64,000 nt of DNA from Alphaproteobacteria bacterium (GTDB lineage: Bacteria > Pseudomonadota > Alphaproteobacteria > Caulobacterales > Maricaulaceae), in NCBI GenBank assembly GCA_024742735.1, contig JANSXV010000001.1, forward strand, positions 960,665 to 1,024,664. Direction: 5' to 3'. Each line of letters starts with the position of its first letter. Positions within the stretch are counted from its first letter, which is position 1. Of the stretch, positions 1 through 7,915 are shown piece by piece. A program made the position numbers and the translations under genes. Below the pieces are notes generated by a model. That model was given only the letters and a program-made list of their open reading frames with translations, had not been told where the DNA came from and made no database searches.

Positions 1-921
1 ATCGAGCGCGAAGGCGTGCACGCTGGTCAGCACGCCGGAGCGCACAAGGAAAGCGCCGAGGATGGAGAGGATGTAGGCGATCAGCGCCAGGAAGACCGTC
101 CAGCCCGGAAACGCGCCGCGCTTCTCGGTGGCGATGGCCGAGTGCACCAGCGCCGCGCCCAGGAGCCAGGGCATGAAGCTGGCGTTCTCCACCGGGTCCC
201 AGAACCACCAGCCGCCCCAGCCGAGCTCGTAATAGGCCCACCAGGCGCCCAGTGCGATGCCGGCGGTCAGGCTGGTCCAGGCGCCCAGCGCCCAAGGCCG
301 CAGCGCGCCCGCCAGCTCGCGCCCGCCGCTTCTCTGCACCAAGCCGGCCGCCGCGATCGCGAACGCTGTCGAGAGCCCGACATAGCCGATGTAGAGCATG
401 GGCGGATGGACCACGAGGGCGGGGTCCTGAAGGATCGGGTTGAGCTCCGAGCCCTGCACGGGAACCGGAAAGGCCCGCTCGAACGGGTTCGAGGCCAGCG
501 CCAGAAACGCGAAGAACAGGGTCTGCAACAGCCCCTGAAAGCTCACCGCCCGGCTGCGCAGCGCCGCGTCGAGAGGCCCGATGCGCGCCAGCGCCAGGCC
601 GAAGATCGCCAGGATCCAGCACCACAGCAGCATTGAGCCTTCATGACCGCCCCAGGCGCCGGCGATCTTGTAGGCCAGCGGCTTGTCCACATGGGAGTTC
701 GCCGCGACATAGGCGATCGAGAAATCAGAGCGAATGAAGCTGGCGATGAGCAGAAGCATCGCCGCGCCCGCCGCCACCACCGCGACTTCACTGGCCGCGC
801 GTGCGGCGTCGGCGGCCGGGCCGCGCCCGCCCTTGTCCGCGCCGCGCCAGGCGAGAATCGTCTGAGCCGCGCACGCCAGCAAGGCCAGCGCGATCAGGAA
901 GCGTCCGATCTCAGCAATCAT
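1..921 (-). CDS. ccmF: Cytochrome c maturation protein CcmF (heme lyase subunit), 3'-truncated by window edge
   Basis: Polytopic inner-membrane protein that, with CcmH/CcmI, attaches heme delivered by CcmE to apocytochrome c on the periplasmic side. The visible 307 N-terminal residues contain WGGHEGS at about 90-96 and the tryptophan-rich heme-handling motif WGGWWFWDPVEN at about 232-243, both diagnostic of the CcmF/CcsA superfamily, with hydrophobic segments between them. The start ATG at 921 overlaps the ccmE stop as ATGA, so translation is probably coupled. The C-terminal half lies outside the window. Last visible gene of the DUF938-ccmI-ccmE-ccmF operon. Confidence 0.97.
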   Translation of the reverse strand, partial: MIAEIGRFLIALALLACAAQTILAWRGADKGGRGPAADAARAASEVAVVAAGAAMLLLIASFIRSDFSIAYVAANSHVDKPLAYKIAGAWGGHEGSMLLWCWILAIFGLALARIGPLDAALRSRAVSFQGLLQTLFFAFLALASNPFERAFPVPVQGSELNPILQDPALVVHPPMLYIGYVGLSTAFAIAAAGLVQRSGGRELAGALRPWALGAWTSLTAGIALGAWWAYYELGWGGWWFWDPVENASFMPWLLGAALVHSAIATEKRGAFPGWTVFLALIAYILSILGAFLVRSGVLTSVHAFALD

Positions 922-1415
922 CGCCGGCCGGTCTCCTCGTTCTCATAGGTGCTGGCGGGGGCGTAGCCTTCGTGATCGCCTTCGCTTTCATGCCACATGC
1001 CGCTTTCACGAAGCGCCTGTGCGACCTCGGGGGGCATGTAGGTCTCGTCGTGCTTGGCCAGCACCGTGTCCGCCGTGAACACAAGCTGCGCGTCGAACAC
1101 GCCTTCGGCCACGATGCCCTGGCCTTCCCGGAACAGGTCCGGCAGCGAACCAGCGTAGAGGATGCGGATTTCGCCGGCGCCGTCGGTGACGGTGAAGTTC
1201 GCTCCGCCGGCGGCCGGGCGTTCCACCGAGCCGTCGACAACGAGCCCGCCGACGCGCACGCGCTGCCCGGGCTGCGGCGGGTTCTCGGCGACCATGGCCG
1301 GTGAATAGAAGAACACCATGGCGTCACGCATGGCGGTCAGCGCCAGCGCGGCGGCGGCGACGAGCACCACGCCAGCGGCCAGGGTGATCCAGAGACGGCG
1401 GACGGCTTTTCTCAC
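918..1415 (-). CDS. ccmE: Cytochrome c maturation heme chaperone CcmE
   Basis: Periplasmic, membrane-anchored heme chaperone that binds heme covalently and passes it to CcmF. At 165 aa it has the usual family size. It has one N-terminal membrane anchor (about residues 9-28), a beta-barrel OB-fold core, and the heme-binding HDETY motif, with the attachment histidine at His122 and the following tyrosine at Tyr126. The C-terminus is short, acidic and flexible. The start overlaps the ccmI stop by 4 nt and the stop overlaps ccmF by 4 nt, so the genes appear translationally coupled. Confidence 0.96.
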   Translation of the reverse strand: MRKAVRRLWITLAAGVVLVAAAALALTAMRDAMVFFYSPAMVAENPPQPGQRVRVGGLVVDGSVERPAAGGANFTVTDGAGEIRILYAGSLPDLFREGQGIVAEGVFDAQLVFTADTVLAKHDETYMPPEVAQALRESGMWHESEGDHEGYAPASTYENEETGRR

Positions 1416-2353
1416 GCGTCGCTCTCCTCAAGCTGCAAGGCCCGCGCAACGGCGGCGATGATGGCGGTCTCGCCGGGCTGACCGGCGAACTGGCTTTGCG
1501 CAGCCTCTAGCGCGGCCCGGGCCTGATCGGGTTGGTCCTGCATCCTGCGCGCGCGCGCCAGGGAAAGCCAGCCGGACAGATCGTCGGGGTCAGCTTCAAG
1601 ACGCGCCTGAAGACCATCGATCATGGAGCCGACCAGCGCGTCCATATCCGCACCGCTGGCGGCGGCTTCGGCGAACGGCGCCGCACCGTCCGAGCCCGGT
1701 CCACCGGAGGGACGGGACAACAGATCACCGGCACGCGCTGCGATGGCCTGGCGGAACGGGTCGTCGTCTTCAAGCCGTTCCAGAATGTCCGTCCAGATCC
1801 GTGTCGCCTCGGACCGATCACCGTCCTCAAACGCGGCGACGCCCAGGAAGAACGCCGGCTCAGGCATGGACGGGTCCAGCCGGTTGGCTTCCCCGAACGC
1901 CGTGCGCGCCTGCGGCGTCAGCGAGCCTTCATTGAGGTTCAGCAGCGCCTGGCCCAGATCGGAATAGGTCCGCGCGGTCTCCTCAACGCGCAAGGCGCGC
2001 TCGAACAGGGCGATGGCTTCCAGCTCGCGTCCGGTCTGGGACAGGTAGCGGCCGAGCAGCGCCATGGCCTGGATGTCCTGGGGATCATTGCGGATCGCGT
2101 CGCGCAGGCGTTCTTCCTGCTCGATGGCGCTCAGGGACATGGGATCGGCGGTGCGCAGGCGCTCGATCATGGCCGAGTAGGGCTGACCCGGCGCGTCCGG
2201 CTCGCCATTGACCAGGTAGACGCCCAGCGCGCCGACAGCGATCAGGCCGGCGCAGACCAGGGCCGCGATACGCCCGCCGCGCGCCAGGGGTGTGGCCACA
2301 TAGATCGCGGCCAGAATCGCGATCAGGCCGGATATCGCCACCACACCGATCAT
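1412..2353 (-). CDS. ccmI: Cytochrome c maturation protein CcmI (apocytochrome chaperone, TPR protein)
   Basis: Inner-membrane TPR protein of the CcmI/CycH family that holds apocytochrome c for the CcmFH heme lyase. The 313-residue product has two N-terminal membrane helices (about 3-22 and 28-48) around a short cytoplasmic loop. A periplasmic helical region follows with TPR-like repeats (for example around 95-165), ending in a second repeat region rich in Ala/Gln. Length and architecture fit the family. The start overlaps the upstream methyltransferase stop and the stop overlaps ccmE, both by 4 nt. Confidence 0.93.
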   Translation of the reverse strand: MIGVVAISGLIAILAAIYVATPLARGGRIAALVCAGLIAVGALGVYLVNGEPDAPGQPYSAMIERLRTADPMSLSAIEQEERLRDAIRNDPQDIQAMALLGRYLSQTGRELEAIALFERALRVEETARTYSDLGQALLNLNEGSLTPQARTAFGEANRLDPSMPEPAFFLGVAAFEDGDRSEATRIWTDILERLEDDDPFRQAIAARAGDLLSRPSGGPGSDGAAPFAEAAASGADMDALVGSMIDGLQARLEADPDDLSGWLSLARARRMQDQPDQARAALEAAQSQFAGQPGETAIIAAVARALQLEESDA

Positions 2354-2997
2354 GGGGCAGTCTTACGGTAAACAAGGAGAAGATTGTTCGCCGGCATCTC
2401 GCGGCGAGCTTCGCGCTCGAACCCGCGGCCTTGCGCCAGCGCATCGACATCACTGAGCGCGCGCACGCCCCAGCGCGGATCGCGGGCCTTCAGGCTGGCG
2501 TCAAAGTCGAGATTCGACGGCGCTGTCGCCTCGCCTTCCTGGAACGGACCGTAGAGGCACACCAGGCCGCCCTCGACGATCACTTCCGCCGCGCCTCTGA
2601 ACAGACCCTCGGCGGCCTCCCAAGGCGCGATATGGATCATGTTGGCGCAGAACAGGGCGTCGAACGGGCCGAGCCCGTCGCTCCAGCGGGCTTCGGTCGT
2701 GGAGCAGGCAAGGCATGGCGCGATCCGGCCGCCGGCGTCAGCCGACCACGCATCCACGCTGGTCCGCGACTCAGCATCCGGCTCGCTGGGCGTCCAGCTG
2801 AGGTCAGGCCGCGCCGTCACGCAGGCGAGCGCGTGTTCGCCGGTGCCCGACGCGATCTCGAGAACGTGAGCGTTTTCAGGTAGAAGCTCCGCAAGCGCAG
2901 CGGCGATCACCGCCTTGTTCCGCCCCGCGCTCGGCGAGGACAGGCGGGCGTCACAGCGTTCACGCTGCTCCAGCGCGATGTCGGGTCGATCGGTCAT
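2350..2997 (-). CDS. DUF938 family SAM-dependent methyltransferase
   Basis: A 215-aa cytosolic class I methyltransferase of the DUF938 type. SAM-binding motif I reads VLEIASGTGEHAL (about residues 45-57), and the post-I/IV region reads DALFCANMIHIAPWEA, a family hallmark. The substrate is unknown. It overlaps ccmI by 4 nt (ATGA) and is the first gene of the visible ccm operon, which suggests co-expression with cytochrome c maturation but does not prove a shared function. No strong Shine-Dalgarno precedes the ATG at 2997. Confidence 0.9.
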   Translation of the reverse strand: MTDRPDIALEQRERCDARLSSPSAGRNKAVIAAALAELLPENAHVLEIASGTGEHALACVTARPDLSWTPSEPDAESRTSVDAWSADAGGRIAPCLACSTTEARWSDGLGPFDALFCANMIHIAPWEAAEGLFRGAAEVIVEGGLVCLYGPFQEGEATAPSNLDFDASLKARDPRWGVRALSDVDALAQGRGFEREARREMPANNLLLVYRKTAP

Positions 2998-3038
2998 GAC
3001 CGGGTAAATAGTCGCTCAAGGCCCGGACTTGAAGGAAA

Positions 3039-4391
3039 TTAGGCGGCGCGGGCTGCGGCGACGCGGCGCAGGAAGACCTCGGCGGCCTGCGATGCGCCGG
3101 CGGCGCGCATCAAACCCGTCACCTCTTCAAGGCGCAAAGCCGCCGCTTCGGCCTGCTCACCTTGACCGCCAGCCGCCCTCAACAGCTTGTCTGCCAGCGA
3201 CTCAAGACGCGTGTTGATCTCGTCGATTACGCCTTGATGGGCATTGCCGACCGCAGCCCGGCCGGCGTCATCGCGGCTCACGGTCAGGAACCAGCCCAGC
3301 GCGCAGGCCTGTTCATAGCCTTCGTCGCCCGGCGCCGGCGGCGGGCCTGAGCTGCGCCTGACCCCGCCCTCCTCCGGCGTCGCACGCTTGAAGGCGACGC
3401 GCGCGGCCTCGTGAATGCCGGTCATCTGCTCGCTGGCGCGGGTGCGCAGCTCGAACAGCTTTTTGCCCCAGCTTCCGTCCTTTCGGATGCCGATCTCCCG
3501 GGTCATCCCCACCGTAACGGCGGCGAAATCGGCGAGCGAGCGAGCCGCCGCTTCGGCCTCCTCACGATTTTCAGGAGGCCGGGCGAATCCCTGGAGATAA
3601 TGCTCGGCGTCACGCAGAAGCGCATCACCGATCTCGGCCATGTCGGTGCGTGACACGAGCAGATCGTCCCCTCGACGGGCGATCTTCTCGAACACCCGCA
3701 GCAGCGCCCAGGGCCGCTCCATGCGCGCCATGACCAGAAACAGGAGCCAGACGGCCGCATCCGGATCGGCTTCTGACGCTGTTTCATACCGGTCGCGGAC
3801 CGAACTGCTCAGCGTCTCATTGAAATCGGTAATGACCGCGGGCAGCCCGTCTAGAGCTGTTCGGATCACCGGCGCGGCACGCAGGAGCCCGGCCAGGTGC
3901 CTCACCGGCTCGAAGTCCTCGACCGCCAGGCGCGCCCTCAACTTCTTGGCGGCCTTCGGCGCGTCCTCGACCGCTTTCAAACTGGCGAGCATGGCGTCGG
4001 CCGCTTCAACGCGAGCCTCATCAAGCCGGCCTGGCGCACTATCCTCGAAGTCCGCTGCGGCCTGGTCTGCAGCCACAATAACGGACGGCGCGATCTCGCC
4101 CAGCCAGTCCCAGACCTTTTGCTGCAAACCTTCAGGAGCGTAGGCGCGCGAGGGTCTGGAGGCGTCCGGATCTCCGCTGACATCGGCGAGCGGGGCGAAG
4201 AAGCGCTTGCGCGCGCTGGCGGCCGGGCCAAGCCGGCAATAGTCCAGAAGCCGTCCAAGCACCGGATCACCCTGGCGCGCAGCCGCGCACATCCGCCCGG
4301 CCATGTCGCCGGGCAGGCTCGCCATCAACGCGCTGACGCGCGCGATCTTGTCATCGGACAGGCCGGGCATGACTTCCCAGTCTTGATACAA
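3039..4391 (-). CDS. Conserved-looking hypothetical alpha-helical protein (450 aa)
   Basis: No family recognised. The predicted product is soluble, Ala/Arg/Glu-rich and almost entirely helical, with no signal peptide, membrane segment or obvious catalytic motif. A short Pro/Gly-rich break at about residues 338-350 divides a long N-terminal part from a C-terminal helical part ending in an alanine-arginine tail. A second in-frame ATG eight codons in (MPGLSDDK) could be the true start. It lies 41 nt upstream of the DUF938-ccm operon on the same strand and may be its first gene. Codon use matches the neighbours, so I consider it a real gene. Confidence 0.7.
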   Translation of the reverse strand: MYQDWEVMPGLSDDKIARVSALMASLPGDMAGRMCAAARQGDPVLGRLLDYCRLGPAASARKRFFAPLADVSGDPDASRPSRAYAPEGLQQKVWDWLGEIAPSVIVAADQAAADFEDSAPGRLDEARVEAADAMLASLKAVEDAPKAAKKLRARLAVEDFEPVRHLAGLLRAAPVIRTALDGLPAVITDFNETLSSSVRDRYETASEADPDAAVWLLFLVMARMERPWALLRVFEKIARRGDDLLVSRTDMAEIGDALLRDAEHYLQGFARPPENREEAEAAARSLADFAAVTVGMTREIGIRKDGSWGKKLFELRTRASEQMTGIHEAARVAFKRATPEEGGVRRSSGPPPAPGDEGYEQACALGWFLTVSRDDAGRAAVGNAHQGVIDEINTRLESLADKLLRAAGGQGEQAEAAALRLEEVTGLMRAAGASQAAEVFLRRVAAARAA

Positions 4392-4415
4392 CGTTTCAAG
4401 ATTGCCTGAACGTCG

Positions 4416-5831
4416 TTAACGAGCTGTTTCAGCGCCCGGCAGGCCGCGCCGGCCGCCAGGCAGGGTCAGCTGGGCGCGAAGCCCGCCCAGGTCAGAAACA
4501 TCCAGCTCCAGCACCCCGTCATAGGCGCGCGCCAGATCCGACACGATGGCCAGACCCAGACCCGTCCCCGGCGCCTGCTCGTCCAGACGCACGCCGCGCG
4601 CCAGCGCCTGCTGGCGCTGGTCCTCGGTCAGGCCCGGGCCGTCATCCTCGACGATCAGACGCCATTGACCGGCCTCAAGGCCGACGGCGCTGACCGTCAC
4701 CTCGCGCTCCGCCCATTTGCAGGCGTTGTCCATCAGGTTACCGGCGAGATCCTCCAGATCCTGGCGCTCGCCTCGAAACGCGATGCCGTCATCGCAGGTC
4801 CAGTCCAGAGTCTTGCCTTCACGGCCATAGATCTTCTGCAGCGTGCGGCCGAGATCATCGAGCACCTCGCCGACCGGCGTCCGGGCGCCGATGGCGCGCG
4901 CATTCGCAGCAGCGCGAGCCCGCCGCAGATGGTGCGCGACCTGATCGGACATGGCCCGGGTCTGGCGCTCGACCATGTCGGCCAGCGGCCCCTTCGCGCC
5001 CCGCGCCTCATTGCTGAGCACCGTCAGGGGCGTCTTCAGCGCATGGGCGAGATTGCCCACATGGGTGCGCGCGCGCTCCACCACCTCACGGGAATGGTCG
5101 AGCAGGCCGTTCAGCTCGCCAGCCAGAGGAATGAGTTCGGACGGGTATTCGCCCGTGATGCGCGCCTCTTCCCCATCACGCACAGAGGCCACCGCCCGGC
5201 CCATGCGCAACACCGGAGCCAGGCCATAGCGGACCTGCCAGGCGATCGAGATCGCCAGCAACACCGCGAAAACAAGGAAGAAGCCCGCAACGATCAATGC
5301 GAAACGCACCACGTCCCGATCAGCCGGCGCACGGTCTTCGGCCGCCGCGAACAGCACCCATCGGCCGTCCTCGCCGAAGGTCAGCGCCTGGACGTGGGCC
5401 CGCAGCGTCTCGCCATCGGGTCCCTCAAGGCGACCGATGATTCGCGCGCCGGGATCAGCAAGCGCTGCGTCCGCGAGGGAGCCCAGATCCAGCCGCTCAC
5501 CAGCCATGGATCTCGAGGTGATGGGATCCTCGGCCCCGGCGAAGCTGACCTGCCAGTAGCGCCCTGACAGCGTGCGGGTATAGCTGGGATCGGTGGGCCT
5601 GCGCGCAAGCGTGAGCGTGCCTTCATCCTCCAGCTGGACGTCGGCTAGTAAGGATTCCGTCACCGCGCTCAGCCGGTCATCGAGTTCGCTGAACACCGTA
5701 CGGCTGAACAGCACCGTCAGTCCGGCGGCGCCGAAGACAAGCAGCAGGGACGAAGAGAACAGCGCGGCCAGCACCATGCGCCGGACGAGCGATCCTTCCG
5801 TCCTGAGTTTTTGATTCGACTGTTCGTTCAC
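4416..5831 (-). CDS. Two-component sensor histidine kinase (PhoQ/FeuQ-like)
   Basis: Membrane histidine kinase of 471 aa. It has two membrane helices (about residues 19-43 and 174-198) around a roughly 130-residue periplasmic sensor, then HAMP, a HisKA box with the phospho-acceptor in LAHALKTPL, an N box (NLMDNACKWA), a G1 box (VEDDGPGL) and a G2 box (TGLGLAIV). The LAHALKTPL form of the H box is typical of the PhoQ/QseC/FeuQ group. Its start overlaps the regulator stop by 4 nt. The sensed signal cannot be read from sequence; family members respond to divalent cations, osmotic or envelope stress. Confidence 0.93.
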   Translation of the reverse strand: MNEQSNQKLRTEGSLVRRMVLAALFSSSLLLVFGAAGLTVLFSRTVFSELDDRLSAVTESLLADVQLEDEGTLTLARRPTDPSYTRTLSGRYWQVSFAGAEDPITSRSMAGERLDLGSLADAALADPGARIIGRLEGPDGETLRAHVQALTFGEDGRWVLFAAAEDRAPADRDVVRFALIVAGFFLVFAVLLAISIAWQVRYGLAPVLRMGRAVASVRDGEEARITGEYPSELIPLAGELNGLLDHSREVVERARTHVGNLAHALKTPLTVLSNEARGAKGPLADMVERQTRAMSDQVAHHLRRARAAANARAIGARTPVGEVLDDLGRTLQKIYGREGKTLDWTCDDGIAFRGERQDLEDLAGNLMDNACKWAEREVTVSAVGLEAGQWRLIVEDDGPGLTEDQRQQALARGVRLDEQAPGTGLGLAIVSDLARAYDGVLELDVSDLGGLRAQLTLPGGRRGLPGAETAR

Positions 5832-6514
5832 CCGGTTCCGGCCACGCGTCCCGCCTCTGGATCGACGAGACGATAGCCCAGCCCGCGCACGGTTTCGATA
5901 CGGTCAGAGCCGATCTTCTTGCGAAGGCGTCCGACAAAGACCTCGATCGTGTTGGAATCCCGGTCGAAATCCTGATCGTAGATGTGCTCGACCAACTCCG
6001 TGCGCGAGATCACGCGCTCCTGGTGGTGCATGAGATAGCTCAGCATGCGGAACTCATGGCTGGTCAGCTTGATGAGCTGACCGGCCAGGAACACCCGCGC
6101 GCCGCGCGTATCCACGCTCAGATCGCCGCACTCCAGCGTCGAGGAGGCGTGACCGGCCGCACGGCGGGTCAGGGCGCGCAGGCGCGCCAGCAGCTCCTCA
6201 GGATGGAACGGCTTGGTCAGGTAATCATCCGCGCCGGCGTCGAACCCGGCCACTTTTTCGCTCCAGCGATCACGCGCCGTCAGGATCAGCACAGGCGTCG
6301 CCACACCTGACGACCGCCAGCGCTTCAGGACGCTGACCCCGTCCAGCTTGGGAAGGCCCAGGTCCAGGACGATGACGTCATAGGGCTCGGTATCGCCCAG
6401 ATGCCAGCCGTCCTCGCCATCCTCGGCGCCGTCGACGGCGTAACCGGCATGGTCGAGCACCTCGCGCAGCTGGCGGTTCAGATCGGGATCGTCTTCAACG
6501 ATGAGCGCGCGCAT
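5828..6514 (-). CDS. OmpR/PhoP-family DNA-binding response regulator
   Basis: A 228-aa regulator. The receiver domain (1-115) has the acidic pair Asp8/Asp9, phospho-acceptor Asp51 in VLDLGLP, a conserved Thr in LTARD and Lys in LTKPF. A C-terminal winged-helix domain (about 125-220) follows with the recognition region SNTIEVFVGRLRKKIG. It is encoded between the PepSY gene and the kinase in a compact operon. The pair resembles FeuP/PhoP-type systems, so PhoP-like is a family-level label only; the regulon is unknown. Confidence 0.94.
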   Translation of the reverse strand: MRALIVEDDPDLNRQLREVLDHAGYAVDGAEDGEDGWHLGDTEPYDVIVLDLGLPKLDGVSVLKRWRSSGVATPVLILTARDRWSEKVAGFDAGADDYLTKPFHPEELLARLRALTRRAAGHASSTLECGDLSVDTRGARVFLAGQLIKLTSHEFRMLSYLMHHQERVISRTELVEHIYDQDFDRDSNTIEVFVGRLRKKIGSDRIETVRGLGYRLVDPEAGRVAGTG

Positions 6515-6533
6515 GGCGTGTCCCTCCAGTCGG

Positions 6534-6833
6534 TCAGCCCAGCACCTGGCCGGTGCGCGCGTCGACGCGAACGTCGAACAGGCGCGAACCTTCCTGCATG
6601 CGGACCACGTAAAACGGTCGGCTCGAATTCACGAACCGGGCATTGATGGCGCTGGCGCGCGGATAGGCGCGCCGCGCCGCGTTGACGGCCTCACGCTCGC
6701 TGATAAGCCCTTGCTGAACCTCGGACACGCCGGCGGCCGGCGCGGCCTGAGCCGCGACGGCATGGGCGGGCGCCGCGGAAAGCGCGGCGGCGAGGACAAG
6801 GGCGGAGGCGAACGTTCTGATCATGGGTCGCAC
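6534..6833 (-). CDS. Small secreted PepSY-like protein
   Basis: A 99-residue exported protein. An N-terminal signal peptide (about 1-28, cleavage near AVA-AQ) is followed by one PepSY-type module, in which helix EREAVNAARRAYP leads into strands ending in YVVRMQEGSRLFDVRVDARTGQVL. Single-PepSY periplasmic proteins are common next to two-component systems and are thought to modulate proteases or sensors. This is the first gene of the operon with the regulator and kinase (19-nt gap), so a role in feedback or signal presentation to the sensor is plausible but inferred. Confidence 0.85.
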   Translation of the reverse strand: MRPMIRTFASALVLAAALSAAPAHAVAAQAAPAAGVSEVQQGLISEREAVNAARRAYPRASAINARFVNSSRPFYVVRMQEGSRLFDVRVDARTGQVLG

Positions 6834-6905
6834 TATCGGTGTGGCGGTCTGAACCGTCCCTGAACACGGGCTCGGGCGTTCATTCAGGTTTCGGGCCAGA
6901 AAACG

Positions 6906-7832
6906 TCACGACCGGAAACGGCGGCGCGGATCATAGTCCGCCGGCGGTGTCCAGTCTTCCACGAACCGTTCCAGCTCGGCGTCATTGAGGGGGATGTCTA
7001 TGACCAGCTTGATGATCTGGTCGCCGCGTCCGCCCCCGGATTTCGGCGCGCCCTTGCCGCGCAGGCGCAGCTGGGCGCCGGAATTGGCGCCGGCCGGCAC
7101 GCGCACCTCGACCGGTCCATCGACCGTGGGCGCGCGGACCTTGCCGCCGAACAGGGCTTCTTTCAGGGAGATGGGCAGGTCCAGGCGCAGATCATCGCCC
7201 TCGCGGCGAAAATGAGGGTGAGGCCGAATTGCGATCTCGATCAGCGCATCGCCGGACGGACCGCCCCGACCCGGAGATCCCTGCCCCTTCAGGCGCAGCA
7301 CCTTGCCCGCCTCGACGCCGGCCGGGATGGACACTTCCACCGTCCGGCCGTCGGTCAGCCCGACCCGGCGCTTGGTTCCAGCAATCGATTCTTCCAGAGA
7401 GATCGTGACGCCGGCGCGCAGGTCCGCGCCTTTCATGGCCGCGCCTCCCGGCCCCGCTGCGCCAGGGCCACGTCCGCGCCGCCCGCGCTGGGCTCCGGGA
7501 TCGGAGAACAGGTCGGCGAACAGATCGGAGATATCTTCAAAACGCCCCGAGGGTCCGCGCTCACCGGCCGGTCCGCCGGGGCGCGAGCGGAAATGGAAAG
7601 CCGGGCGCTCATTGCCGTCACCGTCGATCTCTCCTCGATCAAACCGGGCGCGCTTTTCTGGGTCGGACAGAAGCTTGAAGGCCTGACCGACCTGCTTGAA
7701 GCGTTCCTCGGCGGCCTTGTCTCCCGGGCGTGCGTCAGGATGAAGCTCCTTGGCGAGCTTTCGATAGGCGCGCCGGATCTCGTCGGCCGAGGCCGACTTT
7801 GAAACGCCGAGAATCGCATACGGGTCAGTCAT
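6906..7832 (-). CDS. DnaJ-class co-chaperone without zinc finger (CbpA-like)
   Basis: A 308-aa class B J-protein that would stimulate DnaK ATPase activity. The J-domain (about 1-70) has the obligatory HPD at residues 31-33. A Gly/Arg/Pro-rich linker (about 75-135) replaces the G/F region and carries no CxxCxGxG zinc motifs. Two C-terminal substrate-binding barrels (about 140-300) follow with repeated EVRVPAG/EVSIPAG and LRLKG motifs. It is the first gene downstream of the GTA tail end but has its own start and is a cellular gene. It may be DnaJ2/CbpA; I leave the symbol blank. Confidence 0.92.
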   Translation of the reverse strand: MTDPYAILGVSKSASADEIRRAYRKLAKELHPDARPGDKAAEERFKQVGQAFKLLSDPEKRARFDRGEIDGDGNERPAFHFRSRPGGPAGERGPSGRFEDISDLFADLFSDPGAQRGRRGRGPGAAGPGGAAMKGADLRAGVTISLEESIAGTKRRVGLTDGRTVEVSIPAGVEAGKVLRLKGQGSPGRGGPSGDALIEIAIRPHPHFRREGDDLRLDLPISLKEALFGGKVRAPTVDGPVEVRVPAGANSGAQLRLRGKGAPKSGGGRGDQIIKLVIDIPLNDAELERFVEDWTPPADYDPRRRFRS

Positions 7833-7915
7833 GGAACCGGTCTGATAGCAGGCGCGCGCCGGGGCGGCGAGCGCACCAGCCTCATATGCGCCTGCTGCAG
7901 GCCCGGGAAAAGACC

